Shown here one piece after another: positions 37,699 to 46,826 of a stretch of 64,000 bases of DNA. Within the stretch, counting starts at the first letter, position 1; every line of letters begins with the position of its first letter. Below the pieces are notes generated by a model that did not search any database, had not been told where the DNA came from, and was given only the letters and a program-made list of their open reading frames with translations. The stretch covers positions 3,145,001 through 3,209,000 of the forward strand of contig NZ_CP139141.1 of the NCBI RefSeq assembly GCF_034059295.1, in the 5' to 3' direction. The translations under genes were made by a program, and so were the position numbers. The DNA is from Pseudomonas sp. HR96 (GTDB taxonomy: Bacteria; Pseudomonadota; Gammaproteobacteria; Pseudomonadales; Pseudomonadaceae).

Positions 37699-39437
37699 AC
37701 CTGCTCCTTGACGTCCTGGGCCACGAACGAATAGCGATTGCGCCCTGCACTCTTGGCTTGATACATCGCATGGTCGGCATGCTGGATCAGCGCGCCGATG
37801 TCATCGCCGTCGCGCGGGAACAGGCTGACGCCCATGCTGGCGTGAATATGCACGCGCTTGCCTTCGATCACCAGCGGCAGCTGGAAGCATTGGTGCAGTT
37901 TGTTCAACAGCGCGATGATCTTCTGCGTGTGCTGCACGTTCTCGAAGAAGATCACGAACTCGTCGCCGCCGAGCCGCGCGACGTTGCCGTGCGCCTCGCT
38001 GACCGAGCAGAGCAGCTTGGACACCGCGATCAATACCTGGTCGCCGAAGCGATGGCCATGTTGATCGTTCATCTCCTTGAAGTGGTCAAGGTCGACGAAC
38101 AACAGTGCCATCTGCTCGTCATGGGTGCGCGCCCGCACCAGGGCCAGTTCCAGCTGTTCGAAGCAAGCCCGGCGGTTGGGCAGTTCGGTCAGCGCGTCGT
38201 GCCGCGCCAGGTGCTCGAAAGCCGCGCGGCTGCGGGTGAGGTCCTCCAACTGGCTGAGAATCTCCTGTTTCATGGCCAGAAAGCTGCGCGCCAGCACGCC
38301 CAGCTCGTCGTGCCGTGGCGCCAGCGGGCTGATCTTGCGCTCGCGGGAAAACAGCTCGACCGCTTCGGTCATCTTGCGCAGTGGCGCAATCAGCGCACCG
38401 GAGGCGACAAAGGCCACAAACAGCGCCAGCAGGCTGAAGAACAGGGCAATCTGGGCGATCGCCTTGCCGGCCTGGGATGCCTGGGCCAGCACATGACTCT
38501 GCGGCTGCCCCAGGCCCAGCACGATGAACGGCTCGGCGGCGCTGCGATCATTCGACAGCCGCACGAAGGCTGACACCAGACGATCATCGCGGGCCTGCTG
38601 GCTCTGCTCGACGCTGCGGCTGATCACGCTGGCCGGGCCGGAACTGCTGAGCAGCCGCAGGACCTCGGGAAACTCGTCCTGCAGGAACAGGCGCCGGCCC
38701 TTGTCGAAGCCGAAGGTGCGCCGGTGGTCCGGATGCACCAGCAGGTCGCCCCAGCGGTTGGCCAGGTAGACCTGGTACTCGCTGGGCAGGTCGGTCTGCA
38801 ACTGGCCGAACAACTGATCGAGGTCGACGTTGATCACCATCAGGCCGAAGACCTTGCCTGCGGCATCGGCCACCGGCGTGGACACGTGCAGGGTCGGCTT
38901 GCCAAGCCCGGAGTGGGCACCCTGCTCGTGGTTGATCTCGATCGGCGAGATGCGTACTTCGCCAGGCTTGAGGCGCAAGGCGTCGAACACGTAGGCGTAA
39001 TGCCCCTTCTCCTGCAGGTCGTGGCCGTCGACACGTACCACGCGCGAGCCGTCGCGATCCAGGCGGACCCACTCCAGGCCATGGTCGGCGGCGCTGATCA
39101 GGCGGATCTGCATGTAGTCGGGGTGCGCCAGCAGCATCGCGCGAAACGACTCGGCGAGGTTGTCCTGCACGGTCTTGCGCTGCGTCGGGTCGGCGATGCT
39201 GTCGAGCTCGTGCACCCGTGGGCCGTGGGTCAGCACCGTGGCGTCCAGCGAGATGTTGCGCAGGTTGGCGTTGAGGTTGCGGCCCAGGACCTGCGCCGAG
39301 GTCAGCAGGTCGCGTTCGGCCGCCTGCAGCATCAGCTCGCGGCTGCTGTTGTAGCTGTAATAGCCGGCCAACACCGTCGGCAGCACGCCGAACAGCGCCA
39401 TCAGGCAGCCCAGCTTGAAGGCAATGCCGATCTTCAT
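37695..39437 (-). CDS. Membrane diguanylate cyclase with periplasmic sensor
   Basis: 580 residues. A membrane helix (about 8-28), a long periplasmic dCache-like sensor (about 30-305), a second helix (about 310-335), a HAMP region and a GGDEF domain follow in order. The active-site loop is perfect GGDEF at 490-494. The position of the RxxD inhibitory site reads EAHG, so product inhibition is lacking. There is no EAL domain. Its gene overlaps those of a periplasmic binding protein upstream and an acetyltransferase downstream by ATGA, so all three should be made together. Confidence 0.88.
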   Translation of the reverse strand: MKIGIAFKLGCLMALFGVLPTVLAGYYSYNSSRELMLQAAERDLLTSAQVLGRNLNANLRNISLDATVLTHGPRVHELDSIADPTQRKTVQDNLAESFRAMLLAHPDYMQIRLISAADHGLEWVRLDRDGSRVVRVDGHDLQEKGHYAYVFDALRLKPGEVRISPIEINHEQGAHSGLGKPTLHVSTPVADAAGKVFGLMVINVDLDQLFGQLQTDLPSEYQVYLANRWGDLLVHPDHRRTFGFDKGRRLFLQDEFPEVLRLLSSSGPASVISRSVEQSQQARDDRLVSAFVRLSNDRSAAEPFIVLGLGQPQSHVLAQASQAGKAIAQIALFFSLLALFVAFVASGALIAPLRKMTEAVELFSRERKISPLAPRHDELGVLARSFLAMKQEILSQLEDLTRSRAAFEHLARHDALTELPNRRACFEQLELALVRARTHDEQMALLFVDLDHFKEMNDQHGHRFGDQVLIAVSKLLCSVSEAHGNVARLGGDEFVIFFENVQHTQKIIALLNKLHQCFQLPLVIEGKRVHIHASMGVSLFPRDGDDIGALIQHADHAMYQAKSAGRNRYSFVAQDVKEQV

Positions 39438-40477
39438 TGCCCAGCCTCCAGCAGGGGTGGCCGTTCGCCAGAGATGATTCGTTGCCAGAGCGCCGCCCGG
39501 CGCTGGTCATCTTCCACCGGCCGTATCCAGATCAGCGGCCGGGGCGACCCGGCTTCGGCCGGCTCCTCAAGCGTATTGGACAGCCCCTGACGCTCGGTCA
39601 GCGCGTGGCTGACCTGGGGCTCGAGCATGTAATCAATCCATTTGCCGGCCAGCACGGGGTCGCTGGCACCCCGGCTGATCGCCCAGCAGTCCAGCCAGGC
39701 CAGCGCGCCTTCGCGCGGGATCACATAGCCGACATCGGCGCCGGCGTCGCGCAGCTGCTTGAGCTGCTGGCGGCCATAGTTGGCGAACAGCAACGCCACC
39801 TGATGGCTGCGAAACAGCTCGGCGGCCTCTTCGGGCAGCGAATAGAAGGTCAGGACATTGCGCCGCAGGGCCACCAGGCGCGCGGTCACCCGGGCAAATT
39901 CGTCCGCTTTGATGCGAAACGGGTCGCCTCCCAGGGACAGGCTGGCCAGGGAAAAGTTGTGGTTGCTGGTATTGAATGCCAGCACCCGGCCCTGCCATTT
40001 CGCGTCCCACATGCTGTCGATCGACTCCGGCGGGCTCTGCCACTGGTGGCGATCGTAGATCAGGCCCATGTCCGACCAGACGTATGGAATGGCGTACAGC
40101 TGGCCGCCGACCACAATGTCCGGAATCCGTGCGTAATCGCGAAAATGCGCCAGTTGCCGCGAGGTGTTGGCAATGCGCTCGGGGTGCAGCGGCTGCAGCA
40201 GGCCCTGGTCGACATAGCGGTGCACCTCGGCGGTATTGGCCGCGATGACGTCGAAGTTGCCGCCCTGGTTCTCGCTCATCTTGTTGCGCAAGGCTTCATC
40301 GCTGCCGACCAGGGTCACCTCGACCTTGACCTCGTAGCGCTGCTCGAAACCGGCCACCAGGTCGCTGTCGGCATAACCGGGCCACGCGAGCACGCGCAGC
40401 ACGGCCGGTGCCGCCTGGGCCGGCAGCACGACAAAGAGCAAGAGCAACAGGCGCCAAAGCGGGCCGCGGTAATTCAT
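39434..40477 (-). CDS. PotD-like periplasmic solute-binding protein
   Basis: 347 residues with a signal peptide (about 1-22, ending AQA). The mature protein has the PotD/SpuD polyamine-binding fold: LRVLAWPGYADSDLVAGFE at the start, AIPYVWSDMGLIYD at the cleft and LFANYGRQQLKQL later. No ABC permease or ATPase is nearby; instead it is the first gene of an operon with a membrane diguanylate cyclase. It may therefore present a ligand to the cyclase sensor domain rather than feed a transporter. Confidence 0.83.
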   Translation of the reverse strand: MNYRGPLWRLLLLLFVVLPAQAAPAVLRVLAWPGYADSDLVAGFEQRYEVKVEVTLVGSDEALRNKMSENQGGNFDVIAANTAEVHRYVDQGLLQPLHPERIANTSRQLAHFRDYARIPDIVVGGQLYAIPYVWSDMGLIYDRHQWQSPPESIDSMWDAKWQGRVLAFNTSNHNFSLASLSLGGDPFRIKADEFARVTARLVALRRNVLTFYSLPEEAAELFRSHQVALLFANYGRQQLKQLRDAGADVGYVIPREGALAWLDCWAISRGASDPVLAGKWIDYMLEPQVSHALTERQGLSNTLEEPAEAGSPRPLIWIRPVEDDQRRAALWQRIISGERPPLLEAGQ

Positions 40478-40637
40478 GGACGACGGCCAGGAGATGCAAT
40501 GGCGCTACTATACATATGGCCATTTGCCTTTGCTTGACCATGTGAACGGGCCAATCCGACCTTTGGTCGGGTGCGCCAGTGGCTCGGCTGACCCGCAATG
40601 GGGCCAGCCGCCATCCAGCACACTTGAGGACAACCCC

Positions 40638-41021
40638 ATGATTGATCTTGCTACCCTGTACCGCCACTACATCGACTGCCTCAACCGCCAGGCCTGGGAC
40701 GTCCTCGGTCAATGGGTAGCCGAGGACGTGCACTACAACGGCAAGCACGTCGGCCTGGACGGCTATCGGGCCATGCTCGAACGCGACTTTCGCGACATCC
40801 CTGACCTGTCCTTCAATATTGCGCTGCTGGTCGCCGATGCCCAGACCGTGGCCGCCCGCCTGGCCTTCGATTGCTCGCCCAGCGGCGTGTTCCTTGGGGT
40901 GGCGGTGAACGGCCGGCGGGTGCAGTTCAGCGAAAACGTCTTCTACCAGTACCAGGACGAGAAGATCGCCCAGGTCTGGTCGGTGTTGGAGAAGACTGCG
41001 GTAGAAGCCCAGATCGGCTAG
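40638..41021 (+). CDS. SnoaL-like ester cyclase family protein
   Basis: 127 residues with an NTF2/SnoaL cone fold; the N-terminal helices (LYRHYIDCLNRQAWDVLGQW) and the sheet with VNGRRVQFSENVFYQYQDEKI are typical. Members are isomerases, cyclases or hydratases, or have no catalysis, so no reaction is proposed. The ATG at 40638 begins the fold; a frame opening at 40476 gives no family sequence. It is divergent from the PotD-like gene and its end overlaps the convergent SDR gene by 4 bases. Confidence 0.75.
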   Translation: MIDLATLYRHYIDCLNRQAWDVLGQWVAEDVHYNGKHVGLDGYRAMLERDFRDIPDLSFNIALLVADAQTVAARLAFDCSPSGVFLGVAVNGRRVQFSENVFYQYQDEKIAQVWSVLEKTAVEAQIG

Positions 41022-41779
41022 ATCGATATGCCGCCGTCGGCGATCAGCGTTTGCCCGGTGGTCATGCGCGCGGCAAAGCCCAGGTAGAGGATCATCTCGG
41101 CGATGTCGGCGGTGGTTGCCCAGCGCTTGAGCGGCGTGGCGCTCTCCGAGCTCTTCTTGTGATCCTCGGTCCACTCGATGGCCCAGCTGCTTATCACTGC
41201 CCCTGGGGCCACCGCGTTGACCCGCACCTCCGGCGCCAGCGCCCGGGCGAGGTTCTTGGTCAGGTTGATCACCGCAGCCTTCGAGGCGCTGTAGCTGATG
41301 CTGCTGCTGACCGAGCCGAAGCCGGCGATCGACGCGGTGTTGACGATGGCGCCGCCACTGGCCTTCAAGGCGCTGGCGGCGGCTTTCGAGCAGCGGAATA
41401 CGCTCATCAGGTTGGTGTTGAGAATCAACGCCCAGAGCTCCTCGCTGACGCCGTCGAGGTCGCCGATCGGGATCGGCTTGCTCACTCCCGGGGTGCCGGC
41501 GTTGTTGACCAGCAGGTCCAGGCCGCCGAGTTCGGCGATGGCCGTATCGACCATGGCGGCGGCAGCCTGCGGGTCGCCGAGGTCGCCGGGAGCGGCAATC
41601 GCCTGCCCACCGGCGGCGATGATCGCCGCCACCGCAGCGGGCCCACGGGGGTCATCCGGCAGATAGTTGATGGCCACCGTGGCGCCATAGCCGGCGAGCA
41701 TCTTCGCGGTTTCCAGGCCAATGCCCGAAGCACCGCCGGTGATCAGGGCGCGACGGTTGTGCAGATCGAAACTGAGCAT
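41018..41779 (-). CDS. SDR family oxidoreductase
   Basis: 253 residues, classical SDR: cofactor loop TGGASGIG near residue 14, NNAG at about 92-95, catalytic Ser in NTASIAG and the Tyr-Lys pair in YSASK. No substrate is evident. It is the last gene of the minus-strand operon that begins with the flavin reductase at 47354, 37 bases after the first binding-protein gene. It may oxidise or reduce the product of the flavin monooxygenase in that operon. Confidence 0.83.
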   Translation of the reverse strand: MLSFDLHNRRALITGGASGIGLETAKMLAGYGATVAINYLPDDPRGPAAVAAIIAAGGQAIAAPGDLGDPQAAAAMVDTAIAELGGLDLLVNNAGTPGVSKPIPIGDLDGVSEELWALILNTNLMSVFRCSKAAASALKASGGAIVNTASIAGFGSVSSSISYSASKAAVINLTKNLARALAPEVRVNAVAPGAVISSWAIEWTEDHKKSSESATPLKRWATTADIAEMILYLGFAARMTTGQTLIADGGISI

Positions 41780-41816
41780 GAATACCTCCTTGAGTGATGG
41801 AATGCGCGACCCGGTG

Positions 41817-42647
41817 TCAGAAATCGACGCCCTTGACCGCCAGCGCAGGCGGCGCGGTGTCGCTGATGTATTGGTGATACACCTCGGCGAAACGCCCGGA
41901 AGCCACCTGGTTCCAGACGAACAACTTCACCCAGTCGAGCATCTCGTGGTCATCGCGGCGGACCGCGATGGACACCAGATCCGGAGGAAACGGCGCTTCG
42001 CCGGCCATGGTGAAGTCGGGGAATTGCCCGCTCTTGATCAACGTGCTGGCCACGGCGGTGGCCTGCAGCACGGCATCGACCTTGCCCTGCTGGAGCGCGA
42101 GGAAGGCCTCGGTGTCGCTGGCAAAGCCAATGTACGAGGTCTTGCCGTCGTTCCAGGCGGCCACATCCTTTTTCAGCATCTGCTCGGTCGAGGTACCGGT
42201 CACGCCGCCGAGGGTGTGGCCCTTGAGGTCGGCGTACTTGCTGATGCCGGTATTCTTGCGGGTGATCACCGCTGTGGTGTAGTTCATGTACGGTTGGCTG
42301 AAACCGACTGTCATACCGCGCGCCACCGTGCTGGTGGTCGAGGCGATCAGTACGTCGATGCGGTTGGAGACCAGCGCCGGAATGCGATCGGACGACGGCG
42401 TCTCGACGATTTCGGCGGTGGCACCCAAGGCCTTGGCCATGTCCAGGCAGTAGGCGACGTCGAAGCCGTCAGGCTTGTTGTCGGGGGTGCGGTAACCGGA
42501 AGGCGGCGAATCGAGCATGACCCCGCAGCGCATCTTCTTCGATTGCACGATCTGGTCCAGCGCCGAGGCGGCGTTGGCCTGGGGCATGGCGGCCAGGCTG
42601 GCCAGAGTGAGGAACATGGAGCACAACTGCAGTGACTGGCGTTTCAT
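41817..42647 (-). CDS. Amino-acid-type ABC binding protein (paralogue 1)
   Basis: 276 residues with a signal peptide (to about residue 26, AANA). SBP_bac_3 family fold: RCGVMLDSPPSGYRTPDN at the start and GFDVAYCLDMAKALG in the first lobe. It is a close paralogue of the next gene upstream, sharing most of these blocks, and the two lie 19 bases apart. Both are downstream of one ATPase and two permeases and probably give one importer two ligand specificities. The Cys pair in RCGV and VAYC is shared. Confidence 0.87.
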   Translation of the reverse strand: MKRQSLQLCSMFLTLASLAAMPQANAASALDQIVQSKKMRCGVMLDSPPSGYRTPDNKPDGFDVAYCLDMAKALGATAEIVETPSSDRIPALVSNRIDVLIASTTSTVARGMTVGFSQPYMNYTTAVITRKNTGISKYADLKGHTLGGVTGTSTEQMLKKDVAAWNDGKTSYIGFASDTEAFLALQQGKVDAVLQATAVASTLIKSGQFPDFTMAGEAPFPPDLVSIAVRRDDHEMLDWVKLFVWNQVASGRFAEVYHQYISDTAPPALAVKGVDF

Positions 42648-42666
42648 TTTGCTGCCCTCGGGTTGA

Positions 42667-43491
42667 TCAATAGTTGACGCCGCTGACGCTCAGGGACGGT
42701 GCGTCGCCTGGCGCGAAGTACTGGTTGTAGATCTCTTTGTAGCGACCCGAAGCGACCTGGTTCCAGACGAACAATTTGGTCCAGTCGAGAAACTCCAGGT
42801 CACCACGCTTGACCGCAATCGACAGCAGGTCGGGTGGCATCGGTGCATTGCCGGCCATTTCCAGGTGCGGGAACTGGCCACTCTTGATCAGTAAGGTCGA
42901 CACCGGCACCGACAGCAGGATGGCGTCGACCTTGCCCTGCTCCAGGGCCATGTACGAATCGTTGTCGTTGCCGTAGCCGGTGTACGCCGTGTTCGGCGCG
43001 TTCCACTTGTCAATGGCGGCTTTGAGGAACTGCTCGGTGGTGGTGCCGGTGACGCCGCCCAGCGGGTGGCCCCTGAGGTCATCCCAACCTTTGATGCCGC
43101 TGCCTTTGCGGGTCAACACGGCAATCGGCACGCTCAGGTACGGTTGGCTGAACGCCACGCTCAGGCCGCGCGCCGAAGAGTTGGTGGTCGAGGCGATCAG
43201 TACGTCGATACGGTTGGAAACCAGCGCCGGAATCCGGTCCGGCGACGGCGTCTCGACGATCACCGCCTTGGCCCCCAGCGCCTTGGCCATGTCGTTGCAG
43301 TACGCCACGTCATAGCCATCGGGGGTATTGTCGGCGGTACGGTAGCCCGATGGCGGCGAATCGAGCATCACGCCACAGCGCAGCGTCTTGCTTTGCACCA
43401 CCGAGTCAAGGGTCGAAGCAGCGTATGCCTGCACGCCCGCCAAGGCGAGCAGCAGAGTGGCTGCGGGTTTCCAGAATGCCGGTGTACGCAT
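42667..43491 (-). CDS. Amino-acid-type ABC binding protein (paralogue 2)
   Basis: 274 residues from the ATG at 43491, which gives a clean signal peptide ending QAYA. A longer frame from 43521 overlaps the ATPase stop by ATGA but lacks a ribosome site. SBP_bac_3 family; it shares RCGVMLDSPPSGYRT and most of the first lobe with its neighbour. Differences cluster in the second lobe (KGWDDLRGHPLGGVTG against SKYADLKGHTLGGVTG), consistent with diverged ligands. Confidence 0.85.
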   Translation of the reverse strand: MRTPAFWKPAATLLLALAGVQAYAASTLDSVVQSKTLRCGVMLDSPPSGYRTADNTPDGYDVAYCNDMAKALGAKAVIVETPSPDRIPALVSNRIDVLIASTTNSSARGLSVAFSQPYLSVPIAVLTRKGSGIKGWDDLRGHPLGGVTGTTTEQFLKAAIDKWNAPNTAYTGYGNDNDSYMALEQGKVDAILLSVPVSTLLIKSGQFPHLEMAGNAPMPPDLLSIAVKRGDLEFLDWTKLFVWNQVASGRYKEIYNQYFAPGDAPSLSVSGVNY

Positions 43492-43517
43492 GTCGTTTGC
43501 TCTCGCTGTGAGGGGAT

Positions 43518-44243
43518 TCATTGATGTTCGCGGCGCAGGAACTTGCGCGTGTGCTCGCTGGTGGGCTGTCCGAGCACCTGGGCCACGGTGCCGATTTCGG
43601 CGACCGTGCCTGAATGCAGGAACGCCACGCGGTCGCTGGAATTGCGCGCGAAGGCGATGTCGTGGGTGACCACGACCATGGTCATGCCCTCCTTGCGCAG
43701 CATGCGCATGGTGTCCAGCACCTCGCCGACCAGCTCGGGGTCCAGTGCCGAGGTCACCTCGTCGAAGAGCATGTAGCTGGGCTGCATGGCCAACGCCCGG
43801 GCGATGGCCAGGCGCTGCTGCTGGCCGCCGGACAAGCGCGAGGGCAGCAGTTCTGCCTTGCCACCAAGGCCGACGTGTTCGAGGTGGCGCACGGCAATCT
43901 CCCGCGCCTCGCGCCGGCTCTTGCCCGCCACCAGACGCGGCGCCAGGGCGACGTTCTCCAGGGCAGTCAGGTGCGGAAAGGCGTTGAACTGCTGGAACAC
44001 GATGCCGAGCTTCTGGCGCAACTTGTTGAGGTCGGTCTTGCGGTCATGCACATCGATGCCGTCGACCTTGATGTGGCCGCCCTGTATCGGCTCCAGCGCA
44101 TTGATGCACTGCAGCAGGGTCGACTTGCCCGAGCCACTGGCGCCAAGCAGGCACAGCAGCTCGCCCTTGTGCACGTCGAGGTCGATGCCTTTGAGAATCT
44201 CGATGTTGCCGAACTGCTTGCGTACGCCACGTATCTCGATCAC
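43518..44243 (-). CDS. Amino-acid-type ABC importer ATPase
   Basis: 241 residues. Walker A GASGSGKS near residue 34, signature LSGGQQQR, Walker B YMLFDEVTSALD and H-loop VVVTHD are all intact. It starts with GTG at 44243: AGGAGG lies 8 bases upstream, overlapping the end of the permease gene. It is part of the polar amino acid uptake (PAAT) class and works with the two permeases upstream and two binding proteins downstream. Confidence 0.9.
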   Translation of the reverse strand: MIEIRGVRKQFGNIEILKGIDLDVHKGELLCLLGASGSGKSTLLQCINALEPIQGGHIKVDGIDVHDRKTDLNKLRQKLGIVFQQFNAFPHLTALENVALAPRLVAGKSRREAREIAVRHLEHVGLGGKAELLPSRLSGGQQQRLAIARALAMQPSYMLFDEVTSALDPELVGEVLDTMRMLRKEGMTMVVVTHDIAFARNSSDRVAFLHSGTVAEIGTVAQVLGQPTSEHTRKFLRREHQ

Positions 44244-44902
44244 AGCGCCATCCTCCTTTCCAGCCGGGCGCTGAGGCGCGACACCGGGTAACAAATCACG
44301 AAGTAGAAGACCCCGACGCCGAACAGCAACAGCAGCGCCTCGTTGGTGCGGGTAATGAGGATCTGCGACGACTTCATGTACTCCACGTAACCCACCACGC
44401 TGACCAGCGCGCTGTCCTTGGCCAGGCCCAGCAGCAGGCCGACCCAGGCGCTGAAGCTGGTGCGCAGCGCCAACGGAGCGCTGATGTGGAGGAACTCCTG
44501 GTAGCCGGACATGCCCAGCGAGCGCGCCGACCGGCGAAAGGTCTGCGCCACCGAGGCGAGGCCGGCGCGCACCACTTCGGCGGTGACCACGGCCATCGAC
44601 GAACTGAGCACCAGCACGCACAGCCAGAAGGTGTCGAAGCCGACGCCTGCCAACGACAGGAAACTGTTGGCCAGCACCAGCTGGATGATCAGCGGCACGC
44701 TGCGCACGACGTCGATATAGGGCGCCGTGACCACGCGCAGCACCGCGGAGCTGAAGCGCATCCAGCCCAAGGCGATGCCGCACAGCGTGCCGATCAGCCC
44801 GGAAACCGCCGTCACCCAGAGGGTGTGCCCTGCGCCTTGCAGCAGGAACAGCGCATCGCGCCAATGCAGGCCGGGATCGGCCAAAACAAATTGCATGGTC
44901 AA
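44240..44902 (-). CDS. Amino-acid-type ABC permease A
   Basis: 220 residues and about 5 predicted membrane helices, HisM/ArtM type. The EAA-like cytoplasmic loop that docks on the ATPase is SARSLGMSGYQEFLHISAPL. Together with permease B it should form a heterodimeric channel. It overlaps permease B upstream and the ATPase gene downstream by 4 bases each. Confidence 0.88.
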   Translation of the reverse strand: MTMQFVLADPGLHWRDALFLLQGAGHTLWVTAVSGLIGTLCGIALGWMRFSSAVLRVVTAPYIDVVRSVPLIIQLVLANSFLSLAGVGFDTFWLCVLVLSSSMAVVTAEVVRAGLASVAQTFRRSARSLGMSGYQEFLHISAPLALRTSFSAWVGLLLGLAKDSALVSVVGYVEYMKSSQILITRTNEALLLLFGVGVFYFVICYPVSRLSARLERRMAL

Positions 44903-45561
44903 ACCCTCAGCCAGCGCCGAAATGCCACCCGCGCGCCAAGCTCCATGAACTTGGCCAGCAGGTAGTAGATCAACGCGGTAATAAAGAAGAACTCGAAGCT
45001 GCGAAAGCTCACCGATTGCGCCGACTGGGCGGCACCTGACAGCTCATGCAGGCCTACCAGCATGCCCAGCGAGGTGTTGAGCATGGCCCACACTGCCTGC
45101 GTCACGTAGCCGTAGAAAACGATGCGCAACAGTTGCGGAAAGATCACGTGCAGGTAGCTTTGTAGTGCGCTCAGACCCAGCGACCGCGCGGCAGCCAGTT
45201 GCTGACGGTGCACAGCGGCGAGGCCGCCCCGGAAGATCTCCGCCAGGTAGCCGGCGTTGTTGAACGACAGCGCGATCAGCACGGCCGCATAGCTGCTGAT
45301 CTGGATGTGCAGGGAGCCGAGGCCGAAGTACATCATGTAGATCTGGAACAGCACCGGCGTGTTTCGCGCCAGCTCAACCCAGGCGCTGGCCAGACGCAAT
45401 GGCAGGCCCTTGCCATTCTGTCGCAGCAACGCCAGGCCAAGGCCGACAAGCGTGCCGGCCAACATCGACAACAGCGCGATCTGCAGCGTCAACCAGGCAC
45501 CTGCGAGCAGTTGCGGCAGGGCATCCCAGACCAGTGACCAATAAAAGACGTAGCCGAACAT
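44899..45561 (-). CDS. Amino-acid-type ABC permease B
   Basis: 220 residues and about 5 predicted membrane helices. The ATPase-docking loop is AARSLGLSALQSYLHVIFPQ. ELARNTPVLFQIYMMYFGLG is the usual helix-2 block of this family. The 154 bases separating it from the flavin monooxygenase gene upstream contain no gene; an internal promoter is possible but none is obvious. Confidence 0.88.
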   Translation of the reverse strand: MFGYVFYWSLVWDALPQLLAGAWLTLQIALLSMLAGTLVGLGLALLRQNGKGLPLRLASAWVELARNTPVLFQIYMMYFGLGSLHIQISSYAAVLIALSFNNAGYLAEIFRGGLAAVHRQQLAAARSLGLSALQSYLHVIFPQLLRIVFYGYVTQAVWAMLNTSLGMLVGLHELSGAAQSAQSVSFRSFEFFFITALIYYLLAKFMELGARVAFRRWLRV

Positions 45562-45715
45562 GCATCGCCACCTTGTGTGAGGGAACTGGGCAGCGAACGA
45601 CTGAAAAGGAGGGGTTGCCCGACCGGCGCTGTACCGCGCCTTGGCCGTCTAACACTCGATTGCATGGCCGCTGGCGGTTGTCGCAAACCAGCGGGCGGGA
45701 ACCGGTCGGCCGGCG

Positions 45716-46780
45716 CTATCGCCGACCGATCAGTTCCAACGGCCCCAGCTCGCGCTCGATCAGCGGCACCACCTCGTTGGCGAACCGCTCCAGCGAGCGC
45801 CGTGCGCGGCCCAGCGGCATGCAGCCGAACTGGAAGTTGCAGGCGTAATGCACCGGGTCCAGGTGCTGGATGTTGTCGATCATTTTCGCCGCCACCTCTT
45901 CCACGCTGCCCACCACGGTGTTGGCGGTGTATTGCTCGATGCTCTGCTCACCGTCGACGGCCTGGTCGCGAATGAAATTACCGTCCATGGGCAACACGTT
46001 ATGCCGCAGATGGTGGGCGATACGCCCGACGTAGCGCGCGCGCTCACCGGCTTCCAGCGCCTCGCTGCGGCTGTCGGTGACATGCACGTACTGCATGATC
46101 GACAGCGGCTTGCTCTTCGGCTCGCAGCCCACCGCCTGCCAATTGGCATTGAGCCCGTCGACCATCTTGTAGAGCACTGGCGAGCCCAGCGTACTGGCAG
46201 CCAGGAACGGAATAGCGGCGCTGTTCTTGAAGCGCTCGAGCAACGCCGGCTGCGTCGAGGTGTAGTACACCGGCGGCAGGGGCTTCTGCTGTGGGCCAAT
46301 GGCGAACGTGGTGTGCGGCACCTGGATATGCTTGCCCTGAAACTCCACCTCACCCTTGGTCAGCGCCTGTTCAATGACGTCCCAGTACTCGAGGAAGATG
46401 TCCACCTTGTCTTCGATGGGCACGCCAAAACGCTCAAATTCGAACAACTGGTAGCCGGTCCCCAGGCCGATGATTGCGCGGCCTTGGGACTGTACGTCGA
46501 GCAGCGCAATTTCCTGTGCCAGGCGCAGCGGGTTGTACAGCGGCAACACCAGTACCCCGGCGCCCAGCTTGATTTTCGAGGTCCAGCCAGCGGCGTAGCT
46601 GGCCATCATCAGGGGCGAGCACGAGGAGGAGTAGTTGCAGAAGTGGTGCTCGGCGAACCAGGCGATGTCGAAACCCGCCTGTTCGGCGGCCTGGACCATC
46701 TGCCTGGTATCGGCCATGACCCCGGCGACGCCGTCCGGGTGGTCGCGCAAGGTCATCAAACTGAAAAGCCCGAATTTCAT
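45716..46780 (-). CDS. Luciferase-like (LLM) flavin monooxygenase
   Basis: 354 residues, bacterial luciferase-type TIM barrel. Family stretches are FDIAWFAEHHFCNYSSSCSP at the flavin-binding site, KLGAGVLVLPLYNPLRLAQE and GRAIIGLGTGYQLFEFERFG. It needs reduced FMN, which the flavin reductase encoded 46 bases upstream can supply, making a two-component oxygenase. GAGAGGA precedes the ATG. The substrate is probably whatever the neighbouring importers bring in; it is not identifiable from the sequence. Confidence 0.87.
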   Translation of the reverse strand: MKFGLFSLMTLRDHPDGVAGVMADTRQMVQAAEQAGFDIAWFAEHHFCNYSSSCSPLMMASYAAGWTSKIKLGAGVLVLPLYNPLRLAQEIALLDVQSQGRAIIGLGTGYQLFEFERFGVPIEDKVDIFLEYWDVIEQALTKGEVEFQGKHIQVPHTTFAIGPQQKPLPPVYYTSTQPALLERFKNSAAIPFLAASTLGSPVLYKMVDGLNANWQAVGCEPKSKPLSIMQYVHVTDSRSEALEAGERARYVGRIAHHLRHNVLPMDGNFIRDQAVDGEQSIEQYTANTVVGSVEEVAAKMIDNIQHLDPVHYACNFQFGCMPLGRARRSLERFANEVVPLIERELGPLELIGRR

Positions 46781-46826
46781 CGGCTGGTTCCTCTCAAGGG
46801 AATCGATAAAGGGTTTGAACTGCAAA

